Source: Schwartzia succinivorans DSM 10502 (GTDB taxonomy: Bacteria; Bacillota; Negativicutes; Selenomonadales; Selenomonadaceae). From it: 64,000 bases of DNA. The notes beneath the pieces are model-generated. The model saw only the letters and a program-made list of their open reading frames with translations. It had not been told where the DNA came from and ran no database searches. The number at the start of each line of letters is the position of its first letter. Within the stretch, counting starts at the first letter, position 1. The stretch covers positions 186,001 to 250,000 of the forward strand of contig NZ_FQUG01000005.1 of the NCBI RefSeq assembly GCF_900129225.1, given 5' to 3'. Below, piece after piece: positions 32,893-41,892 of this stretch. The position numbers and the translations under genes are program-made.

Positions 32893-33702
32893 ATGAATGT
32901 TTTACAAAAATGGTTTTCCCATGGTCGGGATGCCCGCGTACTTCTGTGCGTCGGTATTCTGATCGCAGCTGTTTTAACGGCGGGCTTTGCCAGCGTGAAG
33001 CACATTACCATTATTGCAGACGGTAAGACGCGTCATCTGACAACGACATATGTAAGACCGGACCGCGTTCTGCAGGAAGCGGGAGTACATGTGAACGAGA
33101 AAGACGAGGTCACTATGACGACGAAGCACGTTGAGGATGGGACAGAGATCCGCGTTCATCGTGCCGTGCTTGTGACGATAGAGCAGGGCGATAAAGCCCG
33201 TATCGTTCGCACTGCAAAGCAGAATGTCGGGGATGTGCTCCGGCAGCACGGATACGACCTGACAAAGGTCATGCCGGTGGTTGGGGAAGAAACCCCGATT
33301 ACACAGGATATGAATATCCGACTTGTTACACCCGAGGAGATTGAAGCCCAGCGCAAGGCTGAGCTGGCGCGCATGGAAGAGCAGCGCCGATATATTGATA
33401 CATCGCGCGGACGTATGCGTTATAAGTCCATGATGGTAATGGAAGCAAGCGCATATCTGCCTACCGATGGAGGCGGAGCCGGTATTACGGCTACGGGTGT
33501 AAGGGCCGGCCACGGTATAGCCGCGGTTGACCCGGATGTTATTCCTCTCGGCACACGGCTCTATATCCCGGGCTATGGCGTTGCTGTAGCTGCTGATACA
33601 GGCGGTATGATCGAGGGAGATATGATTGACCTCTGCATGGAGGATTACGGCTCGGCAATTGAATTCGGACGCCGCGACGTAAAGGTTTATGTACTTGACT
33701 AA
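32893..33702 (+). CDS. Ubiquitin-like (DUF348)/3D domain cell-wall protein, YabE-like
   Basis: Probable exported peptidoglycan-acting protein. The N-terminus is a membrane anchor or signal (LLCVGILIAAVLTAGFASV); two DUF348-like segments follow (HITIIADGKTRHLTTTYVRP, AVLVTIEQGDKARIVRT), then a charged helix, then the 3D domain (EASAYLPTD...GTRLYIPGYGVAVAADTGG...IDLCMEDY) with the three conserved Asp of the lytic-transglycosylase-like site. No G5 domain is obvious, so it is shorter than B. subtilis YabE. Start ATG 32893 has AGGAGG 6 bases upstream; a more distal in-frame ATG at 32818 lacks one. Confidence 0.87.
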   Translation: MNVLQKWFSHGRDARVLLCVGILIAAVLTAGFASVKHITIIADGKTRHLTTTYVRPDRVLQEAGVHVNEKDEVTMTTKHVEDGTEIRVHRAVLVTIEQGDKARIVRTAKQNVGDVLRQHGYDLTKVMPVVGEETPITQDMNIRLVTPEEIEAQRKAELARMEEQRRYIDTSRGRMRYKSMMVMEASAYLPTDGGGAGITATGVRAGHGIAAVDPDVIPLGTRLYIPGYGVAVAADTGGMIEGDMIDLCMEDYGSAIEFGRRDVKVYVLD

Positions 33703-33705
33703 AAA

Positions 33706-33731
33706 AGAGCTGCCTTCGGGCAGCTTTTTTT
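33706..33731 (+). terminator. Rho-independent terminator
   Basis: AGCTGCC TTCG GGCAGCT stem with UUCG loop and a run of T. It ends the 3D-domain gene four bases after its stop. Confidence 0.9.
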
Positions 33732-33758
33732 GCATTATGCAGTCAAATTGTGTAATAT
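33730..33758 (+). promoter_or_regulatory. Possible promoter of the EAL-domain gene
   Basis: -35 TTGCAT (33730-33735), 17-base spacer, -10 TAATAT (33753-33758). It overlaps the end of the preceding T-tract; the leader would be about 90 bases. Confidence 0.4.
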
Positions 33759-33853
33759 ATAGGATAATGAAAAAGTTGTCAATAATGAAACAATTTATCT
33801 TTATTTAATGATTCAGATTACAGGGAGTTTGTTCCGGAAGGATCGGGGAATGT

Positions 33854-36784
33854 ATGAGAGAGCACGAAGCAGTGAACAAGTCCATGGGCGCTGCCTTGGC
33901 AAATGAGTTTGTAAGGAAGTTTTATGCAGAGGGAAACATAGCCGGGGCCATGGAGCAGGCAAGCGAAAACATCGTTGCCTTCGGGACGCAGTCGATGAAG
34001 TACGCTGTCGGTAAAAAGGAAGTACAGCAGTGTCTGCAGGAGGAGCATGCGCTCGTTGCGCCCTGCAGACTTTTCCGCACGAAGCTGAAGGAATATCCGC
34101 AGGACGACATGTGCGCGGTCATGGGGTCTGTTATTCTGAGGACTACATCGGAATACTCTACGATACTCCATCAGATAACGCTGATGTATCAAAGGGAGAA
34201 GGACGACTACCGCCTGACCGGTATCCATCTTGTGAGGAACCTGCATCATGAGGGAACCTATCGCATGATATGCTCCAACATGCTGTCGGGGCTCATGGAG
34301 AAAAGACATTCACATCACAAATCACCGGAAAGCAATATCCTTTCCTCCCATGTCCATTCCGCCTTTGTGACATTCCGCATGTCGGATGAGCGCCCCATGA
34401 CGTTTTACAGCGATGAGCTTTGGTCTATGCTGGGATATATATCCGGGGATAAATTTATCCGTGAAACAGGCGAAAAACTTACGGAACTGATTGTGGAGGA
34501 TTTCAGGGAGGATGTCCTGCAGTCAATGAGACGTCAGCTGACCTATAAGGATGTGTATCAGGTCGAGTACCCGATGCGTGGAGCTGACGGGCGGACAACA
34601 TGGATTGTGGAATGCGGCAGGAGATTTGAACGTCCTGACGGGCGTCAGGCGTATAACGGAATCCTTCTCGATATCACACCGCTGAAGCAGGCGAGTGAGA
34701 CACTTGCCTATCAGGTATCCTACGACGAGCTTACGGGACTCTACAATAAGACAGCATTCTGCCAAAAGGCGCAGGAGCTTCTTGAGACACTGCCTGACAG
34801 GAATTTTGAAATAATGTGCCTTGATATAGAACGGTTCAAGGTAATAAACGACCTTTTCGGAGAAGATGTCGGTGACAGGATTCTTCGCTATTTTGCCGCG
34901 TTTTTCAGGGAAATGAAGCTGGAATCCGGCGTTTACGCCCGCATTCATTCTGACCGTTTCATAATGTTCTACCCGTCGGAGGGACGGAACAGGGAGCGCT
35001 TCATCAAATCCCTGAAGCTCCTTGCCTCAAGCTTTACTCTGGGCTACCGTGTCATGCTGCGCTTCGGCGTATATGTGATAGATGACAGAACCATCCCCGT
35101 CAGCATGATGTGTGACAGGGCGACTCTCGCGCTTATGAAGGCGAAGAGAGGCGGTATTCTCGACTGCGAGGAATACGATGAAACAATGCGTCATTACATT
35201 ATGACGGAGCAGAGCATCGTAAATGACATGATGGAAGCACTGCAGAGGGGTGAATTCAAAGTATATCTGCAGCCGAAGTACGACGCGGCAACGGAACGCG
35301 TGGTAGGAGCGGAGGCGCTTGTGCGCTGGATTCATCCTGTGCGCGGTGAAATATCTCCGGCCGAGTTCATCCCTGTATTCGAGCATAACGGCTTTATCCT
35401 CAAGCTTGACCAGTTCGTGTGGGAGGAAACCTGCCGCCTGCTGAGGAAATGGATTAACGAGGACAGGAATCCGCCGCCGGTATCGGTAAACGTGTCCCGT
35501 GTTGACTTTTACAGCACGCAGCTTGTAAATATCATCGAAAAGCTGGTGCAGAAGTATCATCTGCCCAGAGAGCTTCTGGAGCTTGAAATCACTGAGAGCG
35601 CGTATACCGACAACCCGCAGCAGATTGTCCGTGTTGTAAAGGAGCTGCAGCAGAGGGGCTACAAAATCCTCATGGACGACTTCGGAAGCGGCTATTCATC
35701 ACTGAACATGCTCAAGGCTCTTCCTGTTGACGTGCTGAAGCTTGATTTGAAATTCCTCGATGACAAAAATGAAACAGGCCGCGGAGGCAATATACTGAAC
35801 TCCGTTGTACGTATGGCAAAATGGATGCATCTTCCTGTTGTTGTTGAGGGTGTGGAGACCCGTCAGCAGGTGGATTTCCTGCGTACAATAGGCTGCGATT
35901 ACATCCAGGGATATTATTTCTCACGTCCGATTCCTGTGGAGGATTACGAGCACCTTCTGGCACAGCGCACCTTCGTTCCGATTCTTGGAAAGGAATCGCA
36001 GTGGCTTGACGCCCAAGACCTCAAGGAGCTTCTGAACCCCAGCCGTTCCTTCAACCTGCTCTTTAACAGCATGATAGGCGGAGTAGGTCTTTACGAGATG
36101 ATGACAGGAGGAAGTATAGAGCTTCTCCGCGCAAACGACGGATTTTTCCGGCTGATGCAGTCCTCGAAGGAGGATATTGACCGGATAGACATGCTTTCCT
36201 ATATCATGGATGAGGACAGAAAAAAGATTCTCCGTGCCATCCGTGAATCGGGTGACCGCAAAAAGCTCACCGAGTGTATAGTGCGGCGGAGACTCCCCGA
36301 TGGAACATTTTTATGGCTCAGAGCAAGGGTAAGCTCACTCTTTACCGATGAAAGCAGACGTCTTTTCTTCATCGGATGGGACGATGTATCCTCACAGTAC
36401 AACCTGCCTCTGCAGCTGCAGGCGATGACGGACCAGTTCCAGAACGGAATAGTAATGTCGCAGCTGATAAACGGCGAGCTGTATCTGAACTATGCAAACC
36501 GCTGGATGCTGGAGCTTGACGGACTTGACCCTGATTCCAGAAGAGGACAGGGACTTGTGCCGATGACGAATATAATGGACAAGGAACTGGTGGAAAAATT
36601 CAAGGAAGCAATACTGAAGCACGTGGAAAGCGGAAGCGGCGTTCCCTTGGCTATCGAGTATCCCTTCGAGGCATCGGACGGCACTACCAGAAGACTCAGA
36701 TGCTATCTCAACGCTGCAAAGACCTCGGAGAATCATTACAGCGTACTCGCCAGCGTCCACGACATAACGAACGAAACAAAATAA
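33854..36784 (+). CDS. Multidomain c-di-GMP phosphodiesterase (SnoaL-like/PAS/degenerate GGDEF/EAL/PAS)
   Basis: 976-residue cytoplasmic protein, no membrane spans. Order: a SnoaL/NTF2-like sensory region (about 1-130), PAS with C-terminal motif (170-280), GGDEF (285-440), EAL (455-705), then one or two further PAS-like domains (735-976). The GGDEF signature is replaced by HSDRF (365-369), so cyclase activity is not expected. The EAL site is intact: EALVRW (487-492), ELEITES, LMDDFGSGYSSL and VVEGVET. It should therefore hydrolyse c-di-GMP, perhaps with the dead GGDEF as GTP sensor. ATG 33854 follows CGGGGAA. A repeat copy begins 5 bases after the stop. Confidence 0.9.
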   Translation: MREHEAVNKSMGAALANEFVRKFYAEGNIAGAMEQASENIVAFGTQSMKYAVGKKEVQQCLQEEHALVAPCRLFRTKLKEYPQDDMCAVMGSVILRTTSEYSTILHQITLMYQREKDDYRLTGIHLVRNLHHEGTYRMICSNMLSGLMEKRHSHHKSPESNILSSHVHSAFVTFRMSDERPMTFYSDELWSMLGYISGDKFIRETGEKLTELIVEDFREDVLQSMRRQLTYKDVYQVEYPMRGADGRTTWIVECGRRFERPDGRQAYNGILLDITPLKQASETLAYQVSYDELTGLYNKTAFCQKAQELLETLPDRNFEIMCLDIERFKVINDLFGEDVGDRILRYFAAFFREMKLESGVYARIHSDRFIMFYPSEGRNRERFIKSLKLLASSFTLGYRVMLRFGVYVIDDRTIPVSMMCDRATLALMKAKRGGILDCEEYDETMRHYIMTEQSIVNDMMEALQRGEFKVYLQPKYDAATERVVGAEALVRWIHPVRGEISPAEFIPVFEHNGFILKLDQFVWEETCRLLRKWINEDRNPPPVSVNVSRVDFYSTQLVNIIEKLVQKYHLPRELLELEITESAYTDNPQQIVRVVKELQQRGYKILMDDFGSGYSSLNMLKALPVDVLKLDLKFLDDKNETGRGGNILNSVVRMAKWMHLPVVVEGVETRQQVDFLRTIGCDYIQGYYFSRPIPVEDYEHLLAQRTFVPILGKESQWLDAQDLKELLNPSRSFNLLFNSMIGGVGLYEMMTGGSIELLRANDGFFRLMQSSKEDIDRIDMLSYIMDEDRKKILRAIRESGDRKKLTECIVRRRLPDGTFLWLRARVSSLFTDESRRLFFIGWDDVSSQYNLPLQLQAMTDQFQNGIVMSQLINGELYLNYANRWMLELDGLDPDSRRGQGLVPMTNIMDKELVEKFKEAILKHVESGSGVPLAIEYPFEASDGTTRRLRCYLNAAKTSENHYSVLASVHDITNETK

Positions 36785-36788
36785 AAGG

Positions 36789-36870
36789 AGCTGTGAAAAA
36801 AGCAGCAAGAATGCCTTCTCCTTTAGGGGGAGGGGGACCGCGTTAGCGGTGGAGGAGGTGCACCCCGAAG
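36789..36870 (+). repeat. Mosaic hairpin repeat, single copy
   Basis: It begins with the long flank ctgtgaaaaaagcagcaag, as in the copies at 861 and (inverted) 1044. Then come CTTCTCC/GGGGGAG, the dyad ACCGCGTTAGCGGT and GGAGGAGGTGCACC. It lies between the EAL gene and the convergent small gene. Confidence 0.75.
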
Positions 36871-36873
36871 TTA

Positions 36874-37290
36874 CTAATTTTTTTCAAACGACAGAGAGGT
36901 ATGCTCCACTTCAGCCTGATGAATGAGGAGCTTCAGCCTCTCTATATTTTTTTTGTGAAGAATCACCGCGTACTCAATCCGCTTCTTTTCCTCAGGCGAA
37001 AACTCCCCTGTATCATAAGAATGCTGTATGCGGGCAAGCCGCGCCTCAACATCCTTCAGCTCGTCCGTCAAAAGCTTGCTGTCACCCATGGCAAGCCCAT
37101 AGACGGCACGCATATTGTCGCGTACCTGGTCGGCGTAGCCTGCCTCGGAGGATTTCTTCTCAAGATAGCGGGCAATATGATATATGATATCAAACGGATT
37201 CTCAGCGCTGTGAATCATGCCGAGAATATCCATCTTTATAATCTGATCCTCACCATGAGGTTTCGTGATATCCTGTTCTTTTTCTGACAT
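36874..37290 (-). CDS. Conserved hypothetical protein, helical
   Basis: 138 residues, not recognised. The sequence is highly charged and helical, with likely coiled coil in the second half (LTDELKDVEARLARIQH, EEKKRIEYAVILHKKNIERLKLL). The first half has IIKMDILGMIHSAENPFDIIYHIARYLEKK. No signal peptide, membrane span or catalytic motif. It is convergent with the EAL-domain gene and divergent from brnQ, with which it shares an overlapping promoter region. Codon use resembles its neighbours, so it is probably a real gene. Confidence 0.65.
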   Translation of the reverse strand: MSEKEQDITKPHGEDQIIKMDILGMIHSAENPFDIIYHIARYLEKKSSEAGYADQVRDNMRAVYGLAMGDSKLLTDELKDVEARLARIQHSYDTGEFSPEEKKRIEYAVILHKKNIERLKLLIHQAEVEHTSLSFEKN

Positions 37291-37331
37291 AAAATAAATT
37301 CATCTCTTTCTTTTTCATTTGTTTACTTTAC

Positions 37332-37364
37332 AGTATAGCAGTTCACCTTTAAATATGCTATAAT
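37332..37364. promoter_or_regulatory. Overlapping divergent extended -10 promoters
   Basis: Plus strand TGCTATAAT (-10 at 37359-37364) points to brnQ; minus strand TGCTATACT (-10 at 37332-37337) points to the small helical gene. The -10 boxes are 21 bases apart, so each promoter's -35 position overlaps the other's -10. TATAGCA and TGCTATA form an inverted repeat. Confidence 0.55.
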
Positions 37365-37508
37365 GAACCACATGATTTGAAAACTGTACCCGTTTTCGTG
37401 CTCAGGACGCCGGAGAACGAAATAAGAGGGGCAGAATACGGAATGTACGCATCGCCCGTCCATAAAGGATGTCAGGCGTTTATGCGTGCGCGGGAATGGA
37501 GTTTTTTT

Positions 37509-38867
37509 ATGAAGCAAATGTCAAAAACCGAGATCGTTTCCGTCGGTCTCATGATGTTCTCAATCTTTTTCGGAGCAGGAAATCTGATTTTTCCGCCGGC
37601 CCTTGGACAGTCCGCCGGAGAAAACCTTTTGCCTGCTATGGGTGGATTCCTTCTGACGGGAATCGGCCTTCCACTTCTCGGTATAGTCGCTATAGCGCTT
37701 GCCGGAGGCGATTACGTTTCGTTCATGGGAAACCGCGTTTCGAAGAAATTCGCAGGCATTATATTGGGCCTGCTGTACCTGACCATAGGGCCGCTTTTTG
37801 CGGTTCCGCGTACAGGCGCTGTGTCCTTTGAAATCGGCATCCGTCCTTTCCTCGAATGGGAACAGGTCACAATGGGACAGGGCATCTACACGGCGGTATT
37901 TTTCCTGTTGACCTTCTGGCTGGCACTGAACCCCAGCAAGCTTGTTGACCGCGTTGGAAAGACACTGACACCGGCACTGCTTTTGTTCCTGGTTGTTCTC
38001 TTCGTGAAGACCTTCGCGTCTCCACTCGGCCCTATCATGGAGCCACAAGGAATATATCAGACAGTACCCTTTGCCCAGGGCTTCCAGAACGGCTACCTTA
38101 CCATGGACCTTTTGGCATCTCTCGCAGTAGGAACGATTGTTGTTCAGGCGATTAAGGCACGGGGAGTGACTGAGACACACGCGGTAGGACGCATCTGCTT
38201 CGTCAGCGGACTTATCGCGGTCGTGCTCATGAGCCTTGTATATCTTTCCCTCAGCTATCTCGGCGCTACCAGCGCTGCACGTCTCGGCATCGCCGAGAAC
38301 GGTGCCGTTATCCTTTCGAAGGCGGCACAGGTTCTTTTCGGTACGGTAGGACAGAGCATCCTTGCGGCAATCATCGCGCTGGCATGCCTTACGACGAGCT
38401 GCGGAATGGTATCTGCCTTTGCGTCCCATTTCTATAAGGCCCTGGGGCACCGCGTTTCCTACGGACGTCTTGTGCTATATGCATCGGTTTTCGGATTTGC
38501 CGCATCGAACATCGGACTCACGGAGCTTATCCGCGTATCGGTTCCGTTCCTTGTTGCGCTTTATCCTGTTATTATTGTACTCGTTCTTTTGACGATGGTC
38601 GACCGTTTCTTTGGCGGAAGCCCGATGGTATACCGCGGAAGCCTTCTCCTGACTACGATATTCGGCATTGTCAGCGGACTCAAGACAGCAGGTATTGATA
38701 CATCCTTTGTGGATGACATCTTTGCTCACTATCTGCCACTCTATGATGCAAACCTCGGCTGGATTCTCCCGGCACTTCTGGGTGCTGCCGCAGGAGGTAT
38801 TCTCGCGGCGGTTCATCATCACGGAGCCGCGGTAGAGGAAAATGCCGCTCAGAAAATCGAATCGTAA
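37509..38867 (+). CDS. brnQ: Branched-chain amino acid transport system II carrier protein
   Basis: Sodium-coupled uptake of leucine, isoleucine and valine by an LIVCS-family permease with about 12 membrane spans. N-terminal signature: MMFSIFFGAGNLIFPPALGQ; later TIGPLFAVPRTGAVSFEIG and LACLTTSCGMVSAFASHF, all typical of BrnQ. 452 residues. Start ATG 37509 is chosen because GGAG lies 8 bases upstream and it gives the standard N-terminus; an in-frame ATG at 37377 would add 44 residues unlike the family. Followed by a strong terminator. Confidence 0.93.
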   Translation: MKQMSKTEIVSVGLMMFSIFFGAGNLIFPPALGQSAGENLLPAMGGFLLTGIGLPLLGIVAIALAGGDYVSFMGNRVSKKFAGIILGLLYLTIGPLFAVPRTGAVSFEIGIRPFLEWEQVTMGQGIYTAVFFLLTFWLALNPSKLVDRVGKTLTPALLLFLVVLFVKTFASPLGPIMEPQGIYQTVPFAQGFQNGYLTMDLLASLAVGTIVVQAIKARGVTETHAVGRICFVSGLIAVVLMSLVYLSLSYLGATSAARLGIAENGAVILSKAAQVLFGTVGQSILAAIIALACLTTSCGMVSAFASHFYKALGHRVSYGRLVLYASVFGFAASNIGLTELIRVSVPFLVALYPVIIVLVLLTMVDRFFGGSPMVYRGSLLLTTIFGIVSGLKTAGIDTSFVDDIFAHYLPLYDANLGWILPALLGAAAGGILAAVHHHGAAVEENAAQKIES

Positions 38868-38880
38868 CGATAATAAATAG

Positions 38881-38915
38881 AAAAAATGCTGTGCGCTTCG
38901 GCGCACAGCATTTTT
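38881..38915. terminator. Bidirectional terminator
   Basis: AAAAAATGCTGTGCGC TTCG GCGCACAGCATTTTT, a perfect stem with UUCG loop between convergent brnQ and the HD-GYP gene. Confidence 0.92.
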
Positions 38916-38928
38916 GCTTAATAACTTA

Positions 38929-40092
38929 TTATTCAATGCGGGGCTTCGGGTCCGCTTTTTTATTTTCCTGAAGGAAGAATGCCGGGTCAATCTGCATGCG
39001 GTACATGAGAGGAAGCAAATCCGTGTCCTCCACGACATGGATAATCGCATCCGGAGGACAATCCTCAAGATTTACATCATACGGCCTTGGCAGAACATTC
39101 GCCTGCTTGTTGGCGAAAACACAGATTGTCGGGGTGAGAGTCTTTCCGAACTCCGTCGAGCGCACAATAGCATAGCCCATTGTCGTTTTCAATACCGTTC
39201 CCACAGGATACACAGCTACATTATTGAAGAAAAGCTCCAGAAGGCCCATGTCGAACTGCCCCACAGAGCAGCGCGACATAATTTTATAAGCGATATGCGG
39301 CTTGTACGCAGGCTTGTACGGACGGCGGCTGGTGAGCGCATCGTATACATCGGCGATAGCGACCATACGAGAATACTTGTGCATTTTGCTGCCGGGAAGA
39401 TGATTCGGGTATCCGCGGCCGTCCATGTGCTCGTGATGCTGGGAAGCAATGATGGATAGAATAGAAGCAGAGGGAATGTTCAGCCTCCTGAGCTTCTCCC
39501 TGCCTATCTCCGGATGCATCTGTATAACACTGAACTCAGTCTGTGTGAGACTGCCGGGCTTTGTGAGAATCTCCACAGGGACGGCAATCTTTCCGATGTC
39601 ATGCAGAAGACTGCCGAGAACGAGGTCCAAAAGATTCTGCTTCGTCAGATGGCACAGAGAGCCGAGCATTGCAGATAGAATCGCGACGTTGACACTGTGG
39701 GCGAAGGTATAATCATCATGGGTGCGGATATCCGTAAGCTGCACCAGATTTCTGCGGTTGGAAAGTACATCCACAAGCAGCTGCTCCGATGTCCCCTCCA
39801 AGGGCCCGATGTTCAGCTCTCCCGACTTCTCAAGAGCTTCAAAAGTATCATAGACACGATGAATAGCCGTTGTACGGGTTTTTTCTTCCACGATATCCTT
39901 TGGCGGAGGGAGATTAATTCCGGGAGCAACAGAAGTAACAGAAAGCGTGGATATCCCCAGCTTCCTGAGCTTATCAATATAAAAATCGTTCATGACGGAG
40001 CCGCGTGTCAGATAACTGGCGCCTGACTTGTTGTACACGCTCTGCGCCGTCACCATACCGGGGCGAAGTCTTTTGACCGGAATTTTGATCAT
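38929..40092 (-). CDS. HD-GYP domain protein (putative c-di-GMP phosphodiesterase)
   Basis: 387 residues, cytoplasmic. An N-terminal region of about 110 residues (DUF3391-like start IPVKRLRPGMVTAQSVYNKSG) precedes the HD-GYP domain. Motifs are HSVNVAILSAMLG, the metal pair in LLHDIGKIAVP (HD at 164-165), MHPEIG, HHEHMDGRGYP with the GYP triplet at 227-229, and VAIADVYDALTSRRPYK. All predicted metal ligands are intact, so hydrolysis of c-di-GMP is likely. It is the second c-di-GMP-degrading protein in 6 kb, next to the EAL protein and just before the polysaccharide island. Confidence 0.92.
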   Translation of the reverse strand: MIKIPVKRLRPGMVTAQSVYNKSGASYLTRGSVMNDFYIDKLRKLGISTLSVTSVAPGINLPPPKDIVEEKTRTTAIHRVYDTFEALEKSGELNIGPLEGTSEQLLVDVLSNRRNLVQLTDIRTHDDYTFAHSVNVAILSAMLGSLCHLTKQNLLDLVLGSLLHDIGKIAVPVEILTKPGSLTQTEFSVIQMHPEIGREKLRRLNIPSASILSIIASQHHEHMDGRGYPNHLPGSKMHKYSRMVAIADVYDALTSRRPYKPAYKPHIAYKIMSRCSVGQFDMGLLELFFNNVAVYPVGTVLKTTMGYAIVRSTEFGKTLTPTICVFANKQANVLPRPYDVNLEDCPPDAIIHVVEDTDLLPLMYRMQIDPAFFLQENKKADPKPRIE

Positions 40093-40215
40093 GGGATTTC
40101 ACCTGCTTGTTGAAAAATGTACTAAAAATTTTGAAATGCAATACTATTTTACCATATTATTTACAATTTTACATTTAGAAAATAGAATAAAACAGCTTTA
40201 AGAAAATACTCTTTT

Positions 40216-40312
40216 CTTGCCTTCCCCTTCAGGGGTGTCAATATGCCAGTGGCATATTGGCTGTGGCGAGCTTGCGAGACGGAGGAGGTGCACCCCCAAT
40301 TACCTGCTATCT
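40216..40312 (+). repeat. Mosaic hairpin repeat, single copy with CAATATGCC insert
   Basis: CTTCCCCTTCAGGGG, the internal dyad CAATATGCCAGTGGCATATTGG, GGCGAGCTTGCGAGAC, GGAGGAGGTGCACC and a CTGCTATCTTCG tail. The 315-base gap 40093-40407 also holds an AT-rich stretch before it with nothing recognised, and the promoter after it. No further copy was seen to the right of this point. Confidence 0.75.
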
Positions 40313-40336
40313 TCGCAAACATCCCAACTTTTTCTG

Positions 40337-40365
40337 CTGACGTATTTCTTATATTATGTTAAAAT
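40337..40365 (+). promoter_or_regulatory. Promoter of the WbaP-like gene
   Basis: -35 CTGACG (40337-40342), 17-base spacer, extended -10 TGTTAAAAT (TAAAAT at 40360-40365), start near 40372. An ATG at 40369 lies at or before the start point, which favours TTG 40408 as translation start. Confidence 0.6.
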
Positions 40366-40407
40366 AAAATGATAAGTGAAAATATATTTAGGATTGGGGA
40401 TTTATTC

Positions 40408-41841
40408 TTGAATACTTCAAAAATGCAGCGTGCATGGCAGATATGGCTGCTTCCAACGTTGTTTTTTATCCTTGACTACGCAGCCGTAGTCGCGGCGGAG
40501 TGGTCGGCTATAGCCCTCCGGAATGCCTTGGACTATTGGATGCACTCGGTCTATAGGATACCACCGATATACCTGTACCTTTGGGTGCCGGCTTTTTTCC
40601 TGCTGTTCCTGAAGCTTAACCACACATATCAGTCCCAGCAGCCAATAGTAGATATTATAAGGAGAATATTTTATGCCGTGCTCGGCGGTCTTCTGACCAG
40701 TGTCGTAATAATCTACTTCATGCATGCGGCACAAACCGTATCAAGGCTTTTTTTCGTATTATTTGCTGTTTTCGTTCTGTTTTATATCTACGCGGTGCGC
40801 TACATTCTGCTTCACTATCTGAAGGATAACCATGATTTTTATGAACCGGTACTTCTCATAGGCGCAGGAAAGACCGCCGAACGTGTATTGCGCTTCTTTG
40901 ACGGAGACCTTGGCTATCGGTATCAGGTCATTGGCGTTTTGGATGATGGTCCGGGTTTGGAGTCTGTGACAAAACGCTGCAGGCATTTGGGCGGACTTCA
41001 TCGCGCGGAACGCATTGCAAAGCATACGCACGTCGGAACTGTGCTGATTACCGCGCCGGGGCTTGAGAAGGAAAAGCTCCAGGCACTTATAACAGGAATG
41101 CAGCCCTATGTGCGAAATATCGCCTTTGTCCCCGACCTTATCGGAACACCGATGGCGGATGTACAGGTGAACGTGCTTTTCAGTGAAAAAATAATGATGC
41201 TGGGACTGCGGAACAATCTCGCCCGGCAAAGCAACCGCATCATGAAGCGTATCTTTGACCTCACGGCAACTATACTTGGCGGCGCGGTGATATCACCATT
41301 CTTGCTTTTGCTGGTGCTGATTGTGTTTATTGATAACAAAGGCCGTGTCATCTTCGCGCATCGCCGTGTGGGCCAGCACGGAAAAGAATTTAACTGCTAT
41401 AAATTCCAAAGCATGGTGTCGGATGCTCAGAAGCGGCTGGAAGAATATCTGGCAGCAAATCCTGAGGCTAAAAAGGAATGGGAAGAAAACTTCAAGCTGG
41501 AGCATGACCCAAGAGTTACGAAGCTTGGAGCATTCCTCAGAAGAACAAGCCTTGACGAGCTCCCTCAGCTCTGGAACGTCATAATGGGAGATATGAGCCT
41601 CGTAGGCCCCCGTCCCATAGTACAGGCAGAGGTACCAAAATACGGCCCGTACATCCGGGAATATTATATGGTGCCTCCGGGAATAACAGGCATGTGGCAG
41701 GTCAGCGGACGCAGCGATACAACCTACGAAGAACGCGTAGCTATGGACACATGGTATGTCCGCAACTGGTCCGTATGGATTGACCTGGTATTCCTTTTCA
41801 AAACAATAAAAGCCGTTGCCTGCGGCAAAGGCGCGTACTAA
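40408..41841 (+). CDS. Undecaprenyl-phosphate sugar phosphotransferase (WbaP/PHPT family)
   Basis: Starts polysaccharide repeat-unit assembly by moving a hexose-1-phosphate to undecaprenyl phosphate in the inner membrane. The N-terminal half has four or five membrane spans; a Rossmann-like domain follows ([18 protein letters not shown]); the C-terminal bacterial sugar transferase domain has one span, then [46 protein letters not shown] and [16 protein letters not shown] 40408 is preferred over ATG 40369 because GGGGA precedes it and the promoter -10 lies just before the ATG. 477 residues, WbaP-sized. Confidence 0.92.
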   Translation: MNTSKMQRAWQIWLLPTLFFILDYAAVVAAEWSAIALRNALDYWMHSVYRIPPIYLYLWVPAFFLLFLKLNHTYQSQQPIVDIIRRIFYAVLGGLLTSVVIIYFMHAAQTVSRLFFVLFAVFVLFYIYAVRYILLHYLKDNHDFYEPVLLIGAGKTAERVLRFFDGDLGYRYQVIGVLDDGPGLESVTKRCRHLGGLHRAERIAKHTHVGTVLITAPGLEKEKLQALITGMQPYVRNIAFVPDLIGTPMADVQVNVLFSEKIMMLGLRNNLARQSNRIMKRIFDLTATILGGAVISPFLLLLVLIVFIDNKGRVIFAHRRVGQHGKEFNCYKFQSMVSDAQKRLEEYLAANPEAKKEWEENFKLEHDPRVTKLGAFLRRTSLDELPQLWNVIMGDMSLVGPRPIVQAEVPKYGPYIREYYMVPPGITGMWQVSGRSDTTYEERVAMDTWYVRNWSVWIDLVFLFKTIKAVACGKGAY

Positions 41842-41883
41842 CAACAGCGGCCGGTTCTCAAAACGAGAACCGGCCGCTGTTGT
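41841..41883. terminator. Long perfect hairpin between convergent genes
   Basis: A 19-bp perfect stem (41841-41859 with 41865-41883) around an AAAAC loop, GC-rich in the middle. The T-tract is poor, but the position between convergent stops suggests a bidirectional terminator. Confidence 0.7.
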
Positions 41884-41892
41884 CCTAATAGT

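Noticed and set aside
37560-38450. 296-codon open frame antisense to brnQ
   Set aside because: Composition is that of reversed transporter codons; brnQ is certain.
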